Source: an uncultured Acidobacteriota bacterium
Lineage (GTDB): Bacteria; Acidobacteriota; Thermoanaerobaculia; UBA5066
DNA length: 7,001 bases
NCBI GenBank assembly: GCA_937902605.1
Contig: CALFNC010000454.1
Coordinates: 1 to 7,001 of the forward strand
Reading direction: 5' to 3'
Positions 1 through 4,938 of this stretch are shown here, in pieces. A program made the translations under genes and the position numbers. How positions within the stretch are numbered: the stretch's first letter is position 1; the number at the start of each line of letters is the position of its first letter. Below the pieces are notes generated by a model. That model was not told the DNA's origin and did no database searches. It worked only from the letters and a program-made list of their open reading frames with translations.

Positions 1-9
1 TTCCGATCT
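1..9. other. Probable Illumina adapter remnant at the contig end
   Basis: The first nine bases, TTCCGATCT, are identical to the 3' end of the standard Illumina adapter GCTCTTCCGATCT. On the minus strand they read AGATCGGAA, the start of adapter read-through. The alpha-subunit reading frame loses homology exactly where this string begins. I infer untrimmed adapter left at an assembly end, not genomic sequence. A given 9-mer matches by chance once in 262144 positions, and here it falls on the very edge. It should be excluded from any reading of the neighbouring gene. Confidence 0.85.
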
Positions 10-392
10 TAGAACTCCTTCGTCTCGATAGGGCCCTTGCCGTCGAGCGGCTGTCCCAGCGGATCCACGACGCGGCCGATGAGGGCGGGCCCAACCGGCA
101 CGGAAATGATGCGCCGGGTCCGCTTGACGGTGTCTCCCTCCTTCACGAGGGTTGTGTCGCCCATGAGAATGCAGCCGACGTCCTCCTCCTCGAGGTTCAG
201 CGCGAGACCGAAGACCCCGTTCGGGAACTCGAGGAGCTCGCCGGCCATAGCCTTTTCGAGGCCGAAGACACGGGCGACACCATCGCCGACCGAGACGACC
301 GTCCCGACCTCGTCTACGTCGACGCCGCGCTCCTGTCCCGCCAGTTGCGCCTTGATGATCTGGGTTATTTCCTGTGCGCTGATTTCGGCCAT
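9..392 (-). CDS. atpA: F-type ATP synthase subunit alpha, N-terminal fragment
   Basis: Encodes the first 127 residues of the F1 alpha subunit, the regulatory nucleotide-binding partner of beta in the alpha3beta3 ring that makes ATP at the inner membrane face. Visible are the N-terminal helix that meets the delta subunit (about residues 4-20), the beta-barrel domain ([18 protein letters not shown], 28-45; [18 protein letters not shown], 51-68) and the conserved [17 protein letters not shown] stretch (106-122). The full protein is about 500 residues. The Walker A motif, expected near residue 170, is not reached. The ATG at 390-392 lies 33 bases after the atpH stop and has only a weak purine-rich stretch (GAGAAAG) before it. 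The apparent TAA at 9-11 is made of the last two genomic bases plus the first base of adapter-like sequence, so the gene is very probably intact in the organism and only cut by the assembly. The identity is certain; the stop is not real evidence of truncation. Confidence 0.95.
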   Translation of the reverse strand: MAEISAQEITQIIKAQLAGQERGVDVDEVGTVVSVGDGVARVFGLEKAMAGELLEFPNGVFGLALNLEEEDVGCILMGDTTLVKEGDTVKRTRRIISVPVGPALIGRVVDPLGQPLDGKGPIETKEF

Positions 393-425
393 CGTTCGTG
401 CTTTCTCGCCGTCGCCCCGGTCCCG

Positions 426-983
426 CTACTTGGGGACGTTTCCGGTGGCGGCGTGCAGGGAGTTCTTCGCTTTCTCGAGACGGTGCGCGAGCGAGGCGTC
501 GTAGACCTCGCTCCCGATCTGGACGACGAAGCCGCCGAGGAGGGCGGGATTGACATTGGATTTCAGGCGGACGGACTGGCCGGTCCTTGCCTCGAGGGCG
601 CGGGAGAGATCCGCGCGCGCGCCGTCCGAGAGCGGGCGGGCGGTCGTCAGCGCCGCCTCGACAATGCGCTGTTCGCGGTTCACCTGGTCCCGGAAGGCGG
701 CCGCCATCTCGGAGATGCGGGGCAGACGGCGGTTCGCGAGGAGGACCTGGGCCAGCCGGAGGCCCATTGCTCCGACCGACACCCGGGCGACGACCGCATC
801 GAGGACGGCGCGCTTTTTCTCGCGCGGGACCGCGGGGTTCCGGAGCAGCGTCCGGAGCTCCTCGCTGCCGGACAGGGCGGAGGCGAGACGCTCGAGCTCC
901 GGCACCAGCGCGGCGAAGGCTTCGAGGGACCCGGCCGCGTCGCGCGCGGCCTCGACGTATGGTCTCGTGAAGGTGGCTGCCAT
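426..983 (-). CDS. atpH: F-type ATP synthase subunit delta
   Basis: Delta subunit (OSCP type), the part of the peripheral stalk that ties the b-type subunits to the top of the F1 alpha3beta3 head. The 185-residue product has the usual family length. The N-terminal six-helix domain (about 1-105) begins with the typical RPYVEAARDAAG opening and carries LRNPAVPREKKRAVLDAV (47-64). The C-terminal part holds the diagnostic GGFVVQIGSEVYDASLAHRLEKAK (150-173). I place the start at the ATG at 981-983, because an in-frame extension back to 1052 adds about 23 non-conserved residues and overlaps atpF. GGAG and AAGAG stretches precede the chosen ATG. The gene follows atpF after 25 bases and ends 33 bases before atpA, so it is an internal gene of the atp operon. 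There is nothing unusual in its sequence. Confidence 0.95.
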   Translation of the reverse strand: MAATFTRPYVEAARDAAGSLEAFAALVPELERLASALSGSEELRTLLRNPAVPREKKRAVLDAVVARVSVGAMGLRLAQVLLANRRLPRISEMAAAFRDQVNREQRIVEAALTTARPLSDGARADLSRALEARTGQSVRLKSNVNPALLGGFVVQIGSEVYDASLAHRLEKAKNSLHAATGNVPK

Positions 984-1008
984 TGTTCGCGCTCTTCGCT
1001 CCGTTCCG

Positions 1009-1620
1009 TCAAGAGGCCCGGGAAGGGGTCTTCGGGGCCCCGGCAGCATCATGAAGGGCCGTCAGGCCTTCGCGGAGCAGCCGGTCCTCATCCTGCGGCG
1101 TGACGTTTCTCAAGAGAACGTCGCGCGCGATCTCGACCGCCAGGTCTCCCGCGTACGTCGTCAGTTCCTTGCGTGCGTGGCGGACACGGGTGTCCATGTC
1201 GGCCCGGACGCGATCGACGATCTTTCGGGCGTCCTCTTCGGCCTGACGAAGCAGCTCGGCCTGCTCCGACACGGCCTCCTTCATCGCATGCTGGTGAATC
1301 GCGGCGACCTCTTCGTCGAGCTTCGCCAGGCGCGCTTCCATTTCCACAGCGAGCTGCTCGGCCCGGCGCCGGTTCTCGTCGGTCTTCCGGATATTCTCTT
1401 CGATCTCCTTCCGCCGGTCGCCGAAAAAGGCCCCGACAGGCTTCCGGAGCAGCCACACGAGGAGACCGAGGAACACGACGAGGTTGACGGCCTGCCAGAT
1501 AGAAAGCGGCAGACCGAGAAACGTGGATCCGGCCTCGTGGCCATCCGCGGCCGAAGACCACGCCGGGGCGAGGGCGGGAAGACCATGGAGAAACGCTCCG
1601 AACATCATCATCGGCGTCAC
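1009..1620 (-). CDS. atpF: F-type ATP synthase subunit b
   Basis: Subunit b of the F0 sector, a membrane-anchored coiled coil forming the stator stalk with b' and delta. At 203 residues it is longer than the usual b of about 160. A hydrophobic, alanine-rich N-terminal stretch (about 4-25, ending PAWSSAADG) precedes the true anchor segment (IWQAVNLVVFLGLLVWLL, 41-58), which is followed by the conserved RKPVGAFFGDRRKEIEENI (59-77) and a long charged heptad-like helix to about 170. The first stretch resembles a signal peptide, as seen in b subunits of Geobacter-like bacteria, though it lacks a basic N-terminus. The start is taken as GTG (1618-1620), which forms a GTGA overlap with the b' stop and has GGAAGG four bases upstream. 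Three consecutive ATG codons (1603-1611) are alternative starts and would give a protein 3 to 5 residues shorter. It is translationally coupled to the b' gene. Confidence 0.94.
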   Translation of the reverse strand: MTPMMMFGAFLHGLPALAPAWSSAADGHEAGSTFLGLPLSIWQAVNLVVFLGLLVWLLRKPVGAFFGDRRKEIEENIRKTDENRRRAEQLAVEMEARLAKLDEEVAAIHQHAMKEAVSEQAELLRQAEEDARKIVDRVRADMDTRVRHARKELTTYAGDLAVEIARDVLLRNVTPQDEDRLLREGLTALHDAAGAPKTPSRAS

Positions 1621-2045
1621 GCGACCTTCCGACCAAGCGCCAGTTCCGCGATCTCGCCGGCGATCACCGACGCCCCGCGGCGGAGTTCCTCCCGGGCGGC
1701 AGCCGCCTCCGCCTCGAGCTTCTTCTGGTATTCCTCCGCGGACGCCCGGGCCTCTTCCCGCGCCGCGTCCACGATTCCCTGGCGCCGGGCCGACGCGCTC
1801 TGGCGAACAGCTTCACGGGCGGACATCGCCGCCCGTCGGGCGGCCGTGAGCTTCTGGTCCACGGCGGCCAGCGTCTCGCGTTCCCGGCCCACCGCCGCCT
1901 CGAGCGCTCCCGCGGCAGCGGCGGTCGCCGCCTCGCGTTCGCCGAGGATCCGGCCCAGGGGCGTGAAGACGAAGACACGGAGGACCGCATAGGTCGCCCA
2001 GAAGACGGCCATCACGAGGAGAAGAGAGAGGTCAGGCAGTTGCAT
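1617..2045 (-). CDS. atpF': F-type ATP synthase subunit b' (second b-type stalk subunit)
   Basis: A 142-residue b/b' family protein and the first gene of the atp operon. A single membrane helix (about 5-27, with LLVMAVFWATYAVLRVFVF) is followed by TPLGRILGERE (28-38), the usual b' boundary, and then by an Ala/Glu/Arg-rich helix to the C-terminus that would pair with subunit b in the peripheral stalk. Low sequence complexity makes b and b' hard to separate by composition, but position before a longer b gene, as in Geobacter, alphaproteobacteria and cyanobacteria, supports b'. The start is placed at ATG 2043-2045 with GGAAAG four bases upstream. A GTG further up (2088-2090) would add 15 non-conserved residues lacking a hydrophobic character. 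The stop overlaps the atpF start by four bases. A sigma70-like promoter lies about 100 bases upstream. Confidence 0.9.
   Translation of the reverse strand: MQLPDLSLLLVMAVFWATYAVLRVFVFTPLGRILGEREAATAAAAGALEAAVGRERETLAAVDQKLTAARRAAMSAREAVRQSASARRQGIVDAAREEARASAEEYQKKLEAEAAAAREELRRGASVIAGEIAELALGRKVA
1625..1630 (-). promoter_or_regulatory. Ribosome binding site of atpF
   Basis: GGAAGG on the minus strand, inside the last codons of the b' gene and four bases from the GTG at 1618-1620. It supports initiation at GTG, although it could also serve the ATG at 1609-1611 with 13 bases of spacing, which is long. Coupling through the GTGA overlap may matter more than the site itself. Confidence 0.5.
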
Positions 2046-2070
2046 CGCTCTTTCCGGATGCCTCGACGCG

Positions 2071-2101
2071 CCGACCGGAACGGAAATCACCCGGAAGTCG
2101 G
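2071..2101 (-). other. Possible hairpin in the atp operon leader
   Basis: On the minus strand CCGAC (2097-2101) can pair with GTCGG (2071-2075), and the adjoining CGG and CCG extend the stem across a three-base bulge, leaving a loop of about 12 bases. It falls inside the predicted 5' untranslated leader of the atp operon, 26 bases upstream of the b' start. It has no U tract, so it is not a standard terminator. In such GC-rich DNA a stem of this size can arise by chance, hence the low confidence. Confidence 0.2.
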
Positions 2102-2144
2102 TTCAGGATCAGGGGCTTGGTGTCGGGGACGCCGCGGCCGGCGG

Positions 2145-2173
2145 TTTATGCCACAGACGGGCCCGAGGGTCAA
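2145..2173 (-). promoter_or_regulatory. Predicted sigma70-type promoter of the atp operon
   Basis: On the minus strand a -35 box TTGACC (2168-2173, 5 of 6 to TTGACA) is followed by exactly 17 bases and a -10 box CATAAA (2145-2150, 4 of 6 to TATAAT). Transcription would start near 2138, giving a leader of about 93 bases before atpF'. The DNA just upstream (2187-2202, over the bactofilin stop codon) is AT-rich in an otherwise GC-rich window and could act as an UP element. The spacer contains the 8-base palindrome CGGGCCCG (2158-2165). Position in the only sizeable intergenic gap, directly before an operon known to need strong expression, supports the call. It would let the atp genes be transcribed separately from the par unit. 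Confidence 0.65.
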
Positions 2174-2190
2174 TCGTGGTGGTCGTTTGA

Positions 2191-2568
2191 TTAATTTTTC
2201 TCCGTCCGCCTGCCGTCCTGTTTGGTTTCCACGTGGGGGCCTGTCTCCACCGGACCCTGGATGACGGCCCCCTCGTCGACCACCAGGATGGGCGTATGGA
2301 GCTCGGCATAGACGTGGGCGCCAGCGTGTATTTCGATCCGCTCTTTCGCGTGCACGGTCCCGCGAAGGATGCCGGATGTCGAGAGACGCCCGACCCGGAT
2401 CTCCCCTTCCACGGTCCCTCCCTCTCCGACGACGAGCTCGTGGTCCGAAACGACAGTGCCCTTGAACACGCCGTCGATCCGAAACATGTCGTCGAACGCG
2501 AGCGTTCCCTCGATCCGCGCCCCCTTGTCCAGGAATCCGTTCAGGATCCCTCCTGGTTTTCCTTTCAT
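2191..2568 (-). CDS. Bactofilin family cytoskeletal protein
   Basis: A 125-residue bactofilin (DUF583), a small protein that polymerises without nucleotide into filaments used as scaffolds for cell shape or for positioning other proteins. The core beta-helix is seen from about residue 10 to 108 as regularly spaced G-x-I/V repeats: FLDKGARIEGTLAFDDMFRI (12-31), VFKGTVVSDHELVVGEGGTVEGEIRVG (34-60), ILRGTVHAKERIEIHAGAHVYAEL (67-90) and PILVVDEGAVIQGPV (93-107). Short polar tails flank it, typical of the family; no membrane segment is seen. The ATG overlaps the parB stop by four bases (ATGA), and AAGGA lies six bases upstream, so the start is firm. The location directly after parAB suggests co-expression with chromosome segregation; in Myxococcus, bactofilin filaments help place ParAB through PadC. 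A role of that type here is inference; PadC is not seen in the window. Confidence 0.92.
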   Translation of the reverse strand: MKGKPGGILNGFLDKGARIEGTLAFDDMFRIDGVFKGTVVSDHELVVGEGGTVEGEIRVGRLSTSGILRGTVHAKERIEIHAGAHVYAELHTPILVVDEGAVIQGPVETGPHVETKQDGRRTEKN

Positions 2569-3437
2569 CCTTCTTCCTTCACGAACCGTTCGAAGAGGCC
2601 GATGAGCTGGTCCTCGGAGAAGAATGTGATTCGGACCTCGCCCCCCTTCTTTCTGCGCCGGATCTCCACCTTCGTCGAGAGCGCTCTCTCTAGCCGTCTC
2701 TCGGCGTCCCTCGTGTCGGGATCGGCCATGCGCTCCCTCTTCTTCCTCGCGGCGGGGGAGTCTTTCGTCAGGGCGGCGACCCGGGCCTCGGTAAGACGGA
2801 CGGACAACCCCTCCTTGATGGCTTCGCGGGCGACCTTCTCCTGGTCCGCCGCCGAGGGAAGCGCGAGGAGGGCGCGTGCGTGCCCGGCGGAGAGAAGTCC
2901 TTCCTCGAGCGCCGTCCGGATCTCCTGTGGAAGCTTCAGGAGCCGGAGCGTGTTCGCCACCGTCGCGCGGTCCTTTCCGACTTTCTCGGCAACCCCCTCC
3001 TGCGTCATACCGAACTGATCCCGAAGCTGGCGGAAGGCCTCGGCTTCCTCCAGAGGCGTCAAGTCCCTCCGCTGGATGTTCTCGATCAGCATGACGAGGA
3101 TCTCGTCGCGATCCTCGAGTCCCTCACGGACCAGCACCGGAACGCGCTGAAGCCCGGCAAGGGCCGCTGCTCGGAATCTCCGTTCGCCGGCGAGGATCCG
3201 GAACCGGTCCCCGTGCCTTGTGGCCAGGATCGGCTGGAGGATTCCCGTTTCGGAGATCGACTGGGCGAGCTCCGCGAGCCCCTTCTCGTCGAAGTTCTTT
3301 CTCGGTTGTTTCTGGTTGGCCTCCAGGCGATCGAGCTCGACCATCTGGACGTGCGCCCCGATCCTGTCCGCGTCCGCAGGCCGTGAAGAGGGGATCAGCG
3401 CCGAAAGACCGCGACCGAGGACCGGCTTCTTCGTCAT
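2565..3437 (-). CDS. parB: Chromosome partition protein ParB (Spo0J family)
   Basis: A 290-residue ParB that binds parS, hydrolyses CTP, slides as a clamp on DNA and stimulates ParA, thereby organising and segregating the origin region. In order: N-terminal GRGLSALI (8-15), the usual ParA-contacting motif; the CTP-binding ParB/sulfiredoxin fold with GILQPI (65-70), GERRFRA (84-90) and ENIQRRDL (119-126); a helix-turn-helix (about 145-170, MTQEGVAEKVGKDRATVANTLRLLKLP); the SAGHARALL motif (183-191) of the parS-binding domain; a charged linker (about 225-265) rich in Arg and Lys; and a C-terminal dimerisation segment (268-290). All key motifs are intact. The start is the ATG at 3435-3437, overlapping the parA stop as ATGA, with a strong GGAGG six bases upstream; an in-frame extension to 3677 lies inside parA and has no ParB similarity. 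Confidence 0.97.
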   Translation of the reverse strand: MTKKPVLGRGLSALIPSSRPADADRIGAHVQMVELDRLEANQKQPRKNFDEKGLAELAQSISETGILQPILATRHGDRFRILAGERRFRAAALAGLQRVPVLVREGLEDRDEILVMLIENIQRRDLTPLEEAEAFRQLRDQFGMTQEGVAEKVGKDRATVANTLRLLKLPQEIRTALEEGLLSAGHARALLALPSAADQEKVAREAIKEGLSVRLTEARVAALTKDSPAARKKRERMADPDTRDAERRLERALSTKVEIRRRKKGGEVRITFFSEDQLIGLFERFVKEEG

Positions 3438-4267
3438 TCGTTCCCTCCAGCCACGGCAGCCACCTCGGGCTCTTCGCGGGAGAGCAGCTCGCGGGCGATC
3501 GCGAGGTAGGCCTCCGCCCCCTTGGACTTCAGGTCGTAGAGGAAGATCGGCTTTCCGAACGAGGGGGCTTCGCCGAGCCGGACGTTCCTCGGGACGACCT
3601 GCTGGAAGAGGATCGGTCCGAAGTATTTTCGTAGCTCCTCGAGGACCTGCCTCGAGAGATTGGTTCGGTCGTCCCACATGGTTGCGATCACCCCCCGGAC
3701 CACGAGAGCCGGGTTGAGCTGGTCGCGCACCCGGTCGATCGTGGCGAGGAGCTCCGATACCCCTTCGAGCGCGAAGTACTCACACTGGACCGGGATGATC
3801 ACGCTGTCGGCCGAGGTGAGGGCATTGAGGGTCAAAAACCCTAGAGACGGGGGGCAGTCGACGACGATGAAGTCATAGTCGTTCCGCCGTTCCTCCAGCC
3901 GGTCACGCAGGAGGTGCTCGCGGCGTTCGGCTGCCACCAGCTCCACCTCCGCGCCCACCAGGTCGCGATTGGCCGGGAGGAGACTCAGGAACTTCAGGTC
4001 CGTCGAGCGGACGACCGACTGGAACGGCGCGCCGCCGAGAAGCCAGTCATAGACCGTCGATCCGAGCGACTGCTTGTCGCAACCGAGACCGCCCGTCGTA
4101 TTCCCTTGGGGATCGAAATCGATCAGGAGGACCTTTCGCTCCAGGATCGCGAGTGCCGCGGCCAGGCTGATCGCGGAGGTCGTCTTCCCGACGCCGCCTT
4201 TCTGGTTCGCCACCGCGAAGACCGGCGCCCGTTTCCCTCCGGTGGAATTCTCTGTGAATTGTTTCAC
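3434..4267 (-). CDS. parA: Chromosome partition ATPase ParA (Soj)
   Basis: A 277-residue ParA/MinD-type ATPase that binds DNA non-specifically as an ATP dimer and moves ParB-parS complexes across the nucleoid. The deviant Walker A box KGGVGKTT (23-30) with its signature lysine, the Walker A' box DFDPQGN (50-56) and the Walker B strand FIVVDCPP (133-140) are all present, as are IPVQCEYFALEG (158-169) and the MWDDRTNLSRQVLEEL helix (197-212) typical of chromosomal ParA. There is no extra N-terminal helix-turn-helix, in agreement with a chromosomal rather than plasmid type Ia protein. The start is a GTG (4265-4267) overlapping the rsmG stop as GTGA, with GGAG eight bases upstream. That start codon lies inside a parS site, so ParB loading there could affect expression of its own operon; this is inference. 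Confidence 0.97.
   Translation of the reverse strand: MKQFTENSTGGKRAPVFAVANQKGGVGKTTSAISLAAALAILERKVLLIDFDPQGNTTGGLGCDKQSLGSTVYDWLLGGAPFQSVVRSTDLKFLSLLPANRDLVGAEVELVAAERREHLLRDRLEERRNDYDFIVVDCPPSLGFLTLNALTSADSVIIPVQCEYFALEGVSELLATIDRVRDQLNPALVVRGVIATMWDDRTNLSRQVLEELRKYFGPILFQQVVPRNVRLGEAPSFGKPIFLYDLKSKGAEAYLAIARELLSREEPEVAAVAGGNE
3444..3448 (-). promoter_or_regulatory. Ribosome binding site of parB
   Basis: GGAGG on the minus strand, six bases before the ATG at 3435-3437. It is the best Shine-Dalgarno match noted in the window and fixes the parB start at the ATGA overlap instead of an upstream in-frame codon. Confidence 0.7.
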
Positions 4268-4275
4268 GTGGAACG
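4260..4275. promoter_or_regulatory. parS: parS centromere-like site, near consensus
   Basis: The plus strand reads TGTTTCACGTGGAACG. It matches the ParB target consensus TGTTNCACGTGNAACA at 15 of 16 positions, the last base being G instead of A, and keeps the full CACGTG core (4265-4270). It spans the junction of rsmG and parA: the rsmG stop codon (4264-4266) and the parA GTG start (4265-4267) are both within it, and the parA Shine-Dalgarno GGAG (4276-4279) abuts it. The presence of parA and parB next door makes a functional site likely. ParB would load here and spread over the neighbouring DNA. I found no second good match in the window. Confidence 0.85.
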
Positions 4276-4938
4276 CTCCAAGGCCGCTATTCCAGCCTGT
4301 TCTGTCCCTGGCGTTTCATGGAAGGCCCACCTGTGCATTCCGCTCTCCTGCACAGCAACCTCGAACAACCTCCTCGTTGTCCAGAGGAGCGCACTCGCAT
4401 CCTTCGTCAGCCAGGGCTGCGCGGCCCGCACCAGTTGGCCCGCGTCTGCGACGGCGCGAGTCGTCAAGATATCGATCGGCGGGATCTCGTTCATTGGGAT
4501 CGGACTCGGGAATCTAGCGTTGACGATCGTGGACGTCAACGCGAGCCGTTCCACGACCTCCGTCAGGAACCGCGCTTTCTTCGTCATCGACTCGAAGAGC
4601 CATCCATCGATGTCGGGTCGCACCAGCAAGAGGGGGAGAGCGGGGAATCCGCCCCCGGAACCGACATCCACGAGGACGAGGCGACGTGGGCCAGGGCGAG
4701 GGAGAAGCCGGACGCCTCGGAGCGAATCCCCGAGGTGCCGCGTGAGGAGATCCCCGAGAGAAGCCGTCCGTCGCGAGACGAGGTTGATCTGATCGTTCAC
4801 CTCCGCCAGGTACAGGACATACTCCGCCAACCGGTCGGCGTGTTGCCGGAGGAGGCCCTCTTCCAGAACTGCCGCGCGCCCCAGGGCCTCGACGAGAGCC
4901 CGCTTGATTTCGACCCGTCCCGGCATCCCTGCCGTCAT
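4264..4938 (-). CDS. rsmG: 16S rRNA (guanine-N7) methyltransferase RsmG (GidB)
   Basis: A 224-residue Rossmann-fold methyltransferase that uses S-adenosylmethionine to methylate N7 of the 16S rRNA guanosine equivalent to E. coli G527; loss of it gives low-level streptomycin resistance in several species. The N-terminal helical part (about 10-58) ends in the typical NDQINLVSRR (48-57); LLTRHLGDSL (64-73) follows. The SAM-binding loop is VDVGSGGGFPALPL (90-103), then FESMTKKARFL (115-125) for the acidic motif II region, and DILTTRAVADAGQLVRAAQPWL (156-177). These are the standard RsmG landmarks. ATG 4936-4938 overlaps the mnmG stop as ATGA; a second ATG four codons on (4924-4926) is possible. 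The stop overlaps parA. The position between mnmG and parA is a widely conserved origin-proximal arrangement. Confidence 0.96.
   Translation of the reverse strand: MTAGMPGRVEIKRALVEALGRAAVLEEGLLRQHADRLAEYVLYLAEVNDQINLVSRRTASLGDLLTRHLGDSLRGVRLLPRPGPRRLVLVDVGSGGGFPALPLLLVRPDIDGWLFESMTKKARFLTEVVERLALTSTIVNARFPSPIPMNEIPPIDILTTRAVADAGQLVRAAQPWLTKDASALLWTTRRLFEVAVQESGMHRWAFHETPGTEQAGIAALERST

Noticed and set aside
1..392. Genuine truncation or pseudogenisation of atpA
   Set aside because: The stop codon depends on a base from a nine-base adapter match at the extreme window edge, and the frame is perfectly conserved up to that point.
550..1992. A 480-codon open frame on the plus strand opposite atpH, atpF and atpF'
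   Set aside because: It is Arg/Ser/Ala-rich with no recognisable domain, and lies wholly antisense to clearly conserved ATP synthase genes. Long antisense frames are expected in GC-rich DNA where stop codons are rare.
2146..2155. TTATGCCACA as a DnaA box, given that rsmG-parAB is often near the origin
   Set aside because: It has one extra base compared with TTATNCACA, there is no cluster of boxes, and no AT-rich unwinding region is present. The bases are better explained as part of the -10 promoter element.
2225..2240. A second CACGTG core (2230-2235) in the bactofilin gene as a possible parS
   Set aside because: The flanks (GTTTC before, GGGGC after) fail the consensus at most outer positions. 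The hexamer alone is expected by chance in GC-rich coding DNA.
3438..3677. Longer N-terminus for ParB starting at 3677
   Set aside because: The extra 80 codons lie out of frame inside conserved parA, show no ParB similarity, and the ATG at 3437 has a strong ribosome binding site and the usual MTKKPVLGRGLSALI opening.
4254..4262. TGTGAATTG next to parS as a DnaA box
   Set aside because: It has two mismatches in the last positions of TGTGNATAA and is isolated inside the parA coding region.
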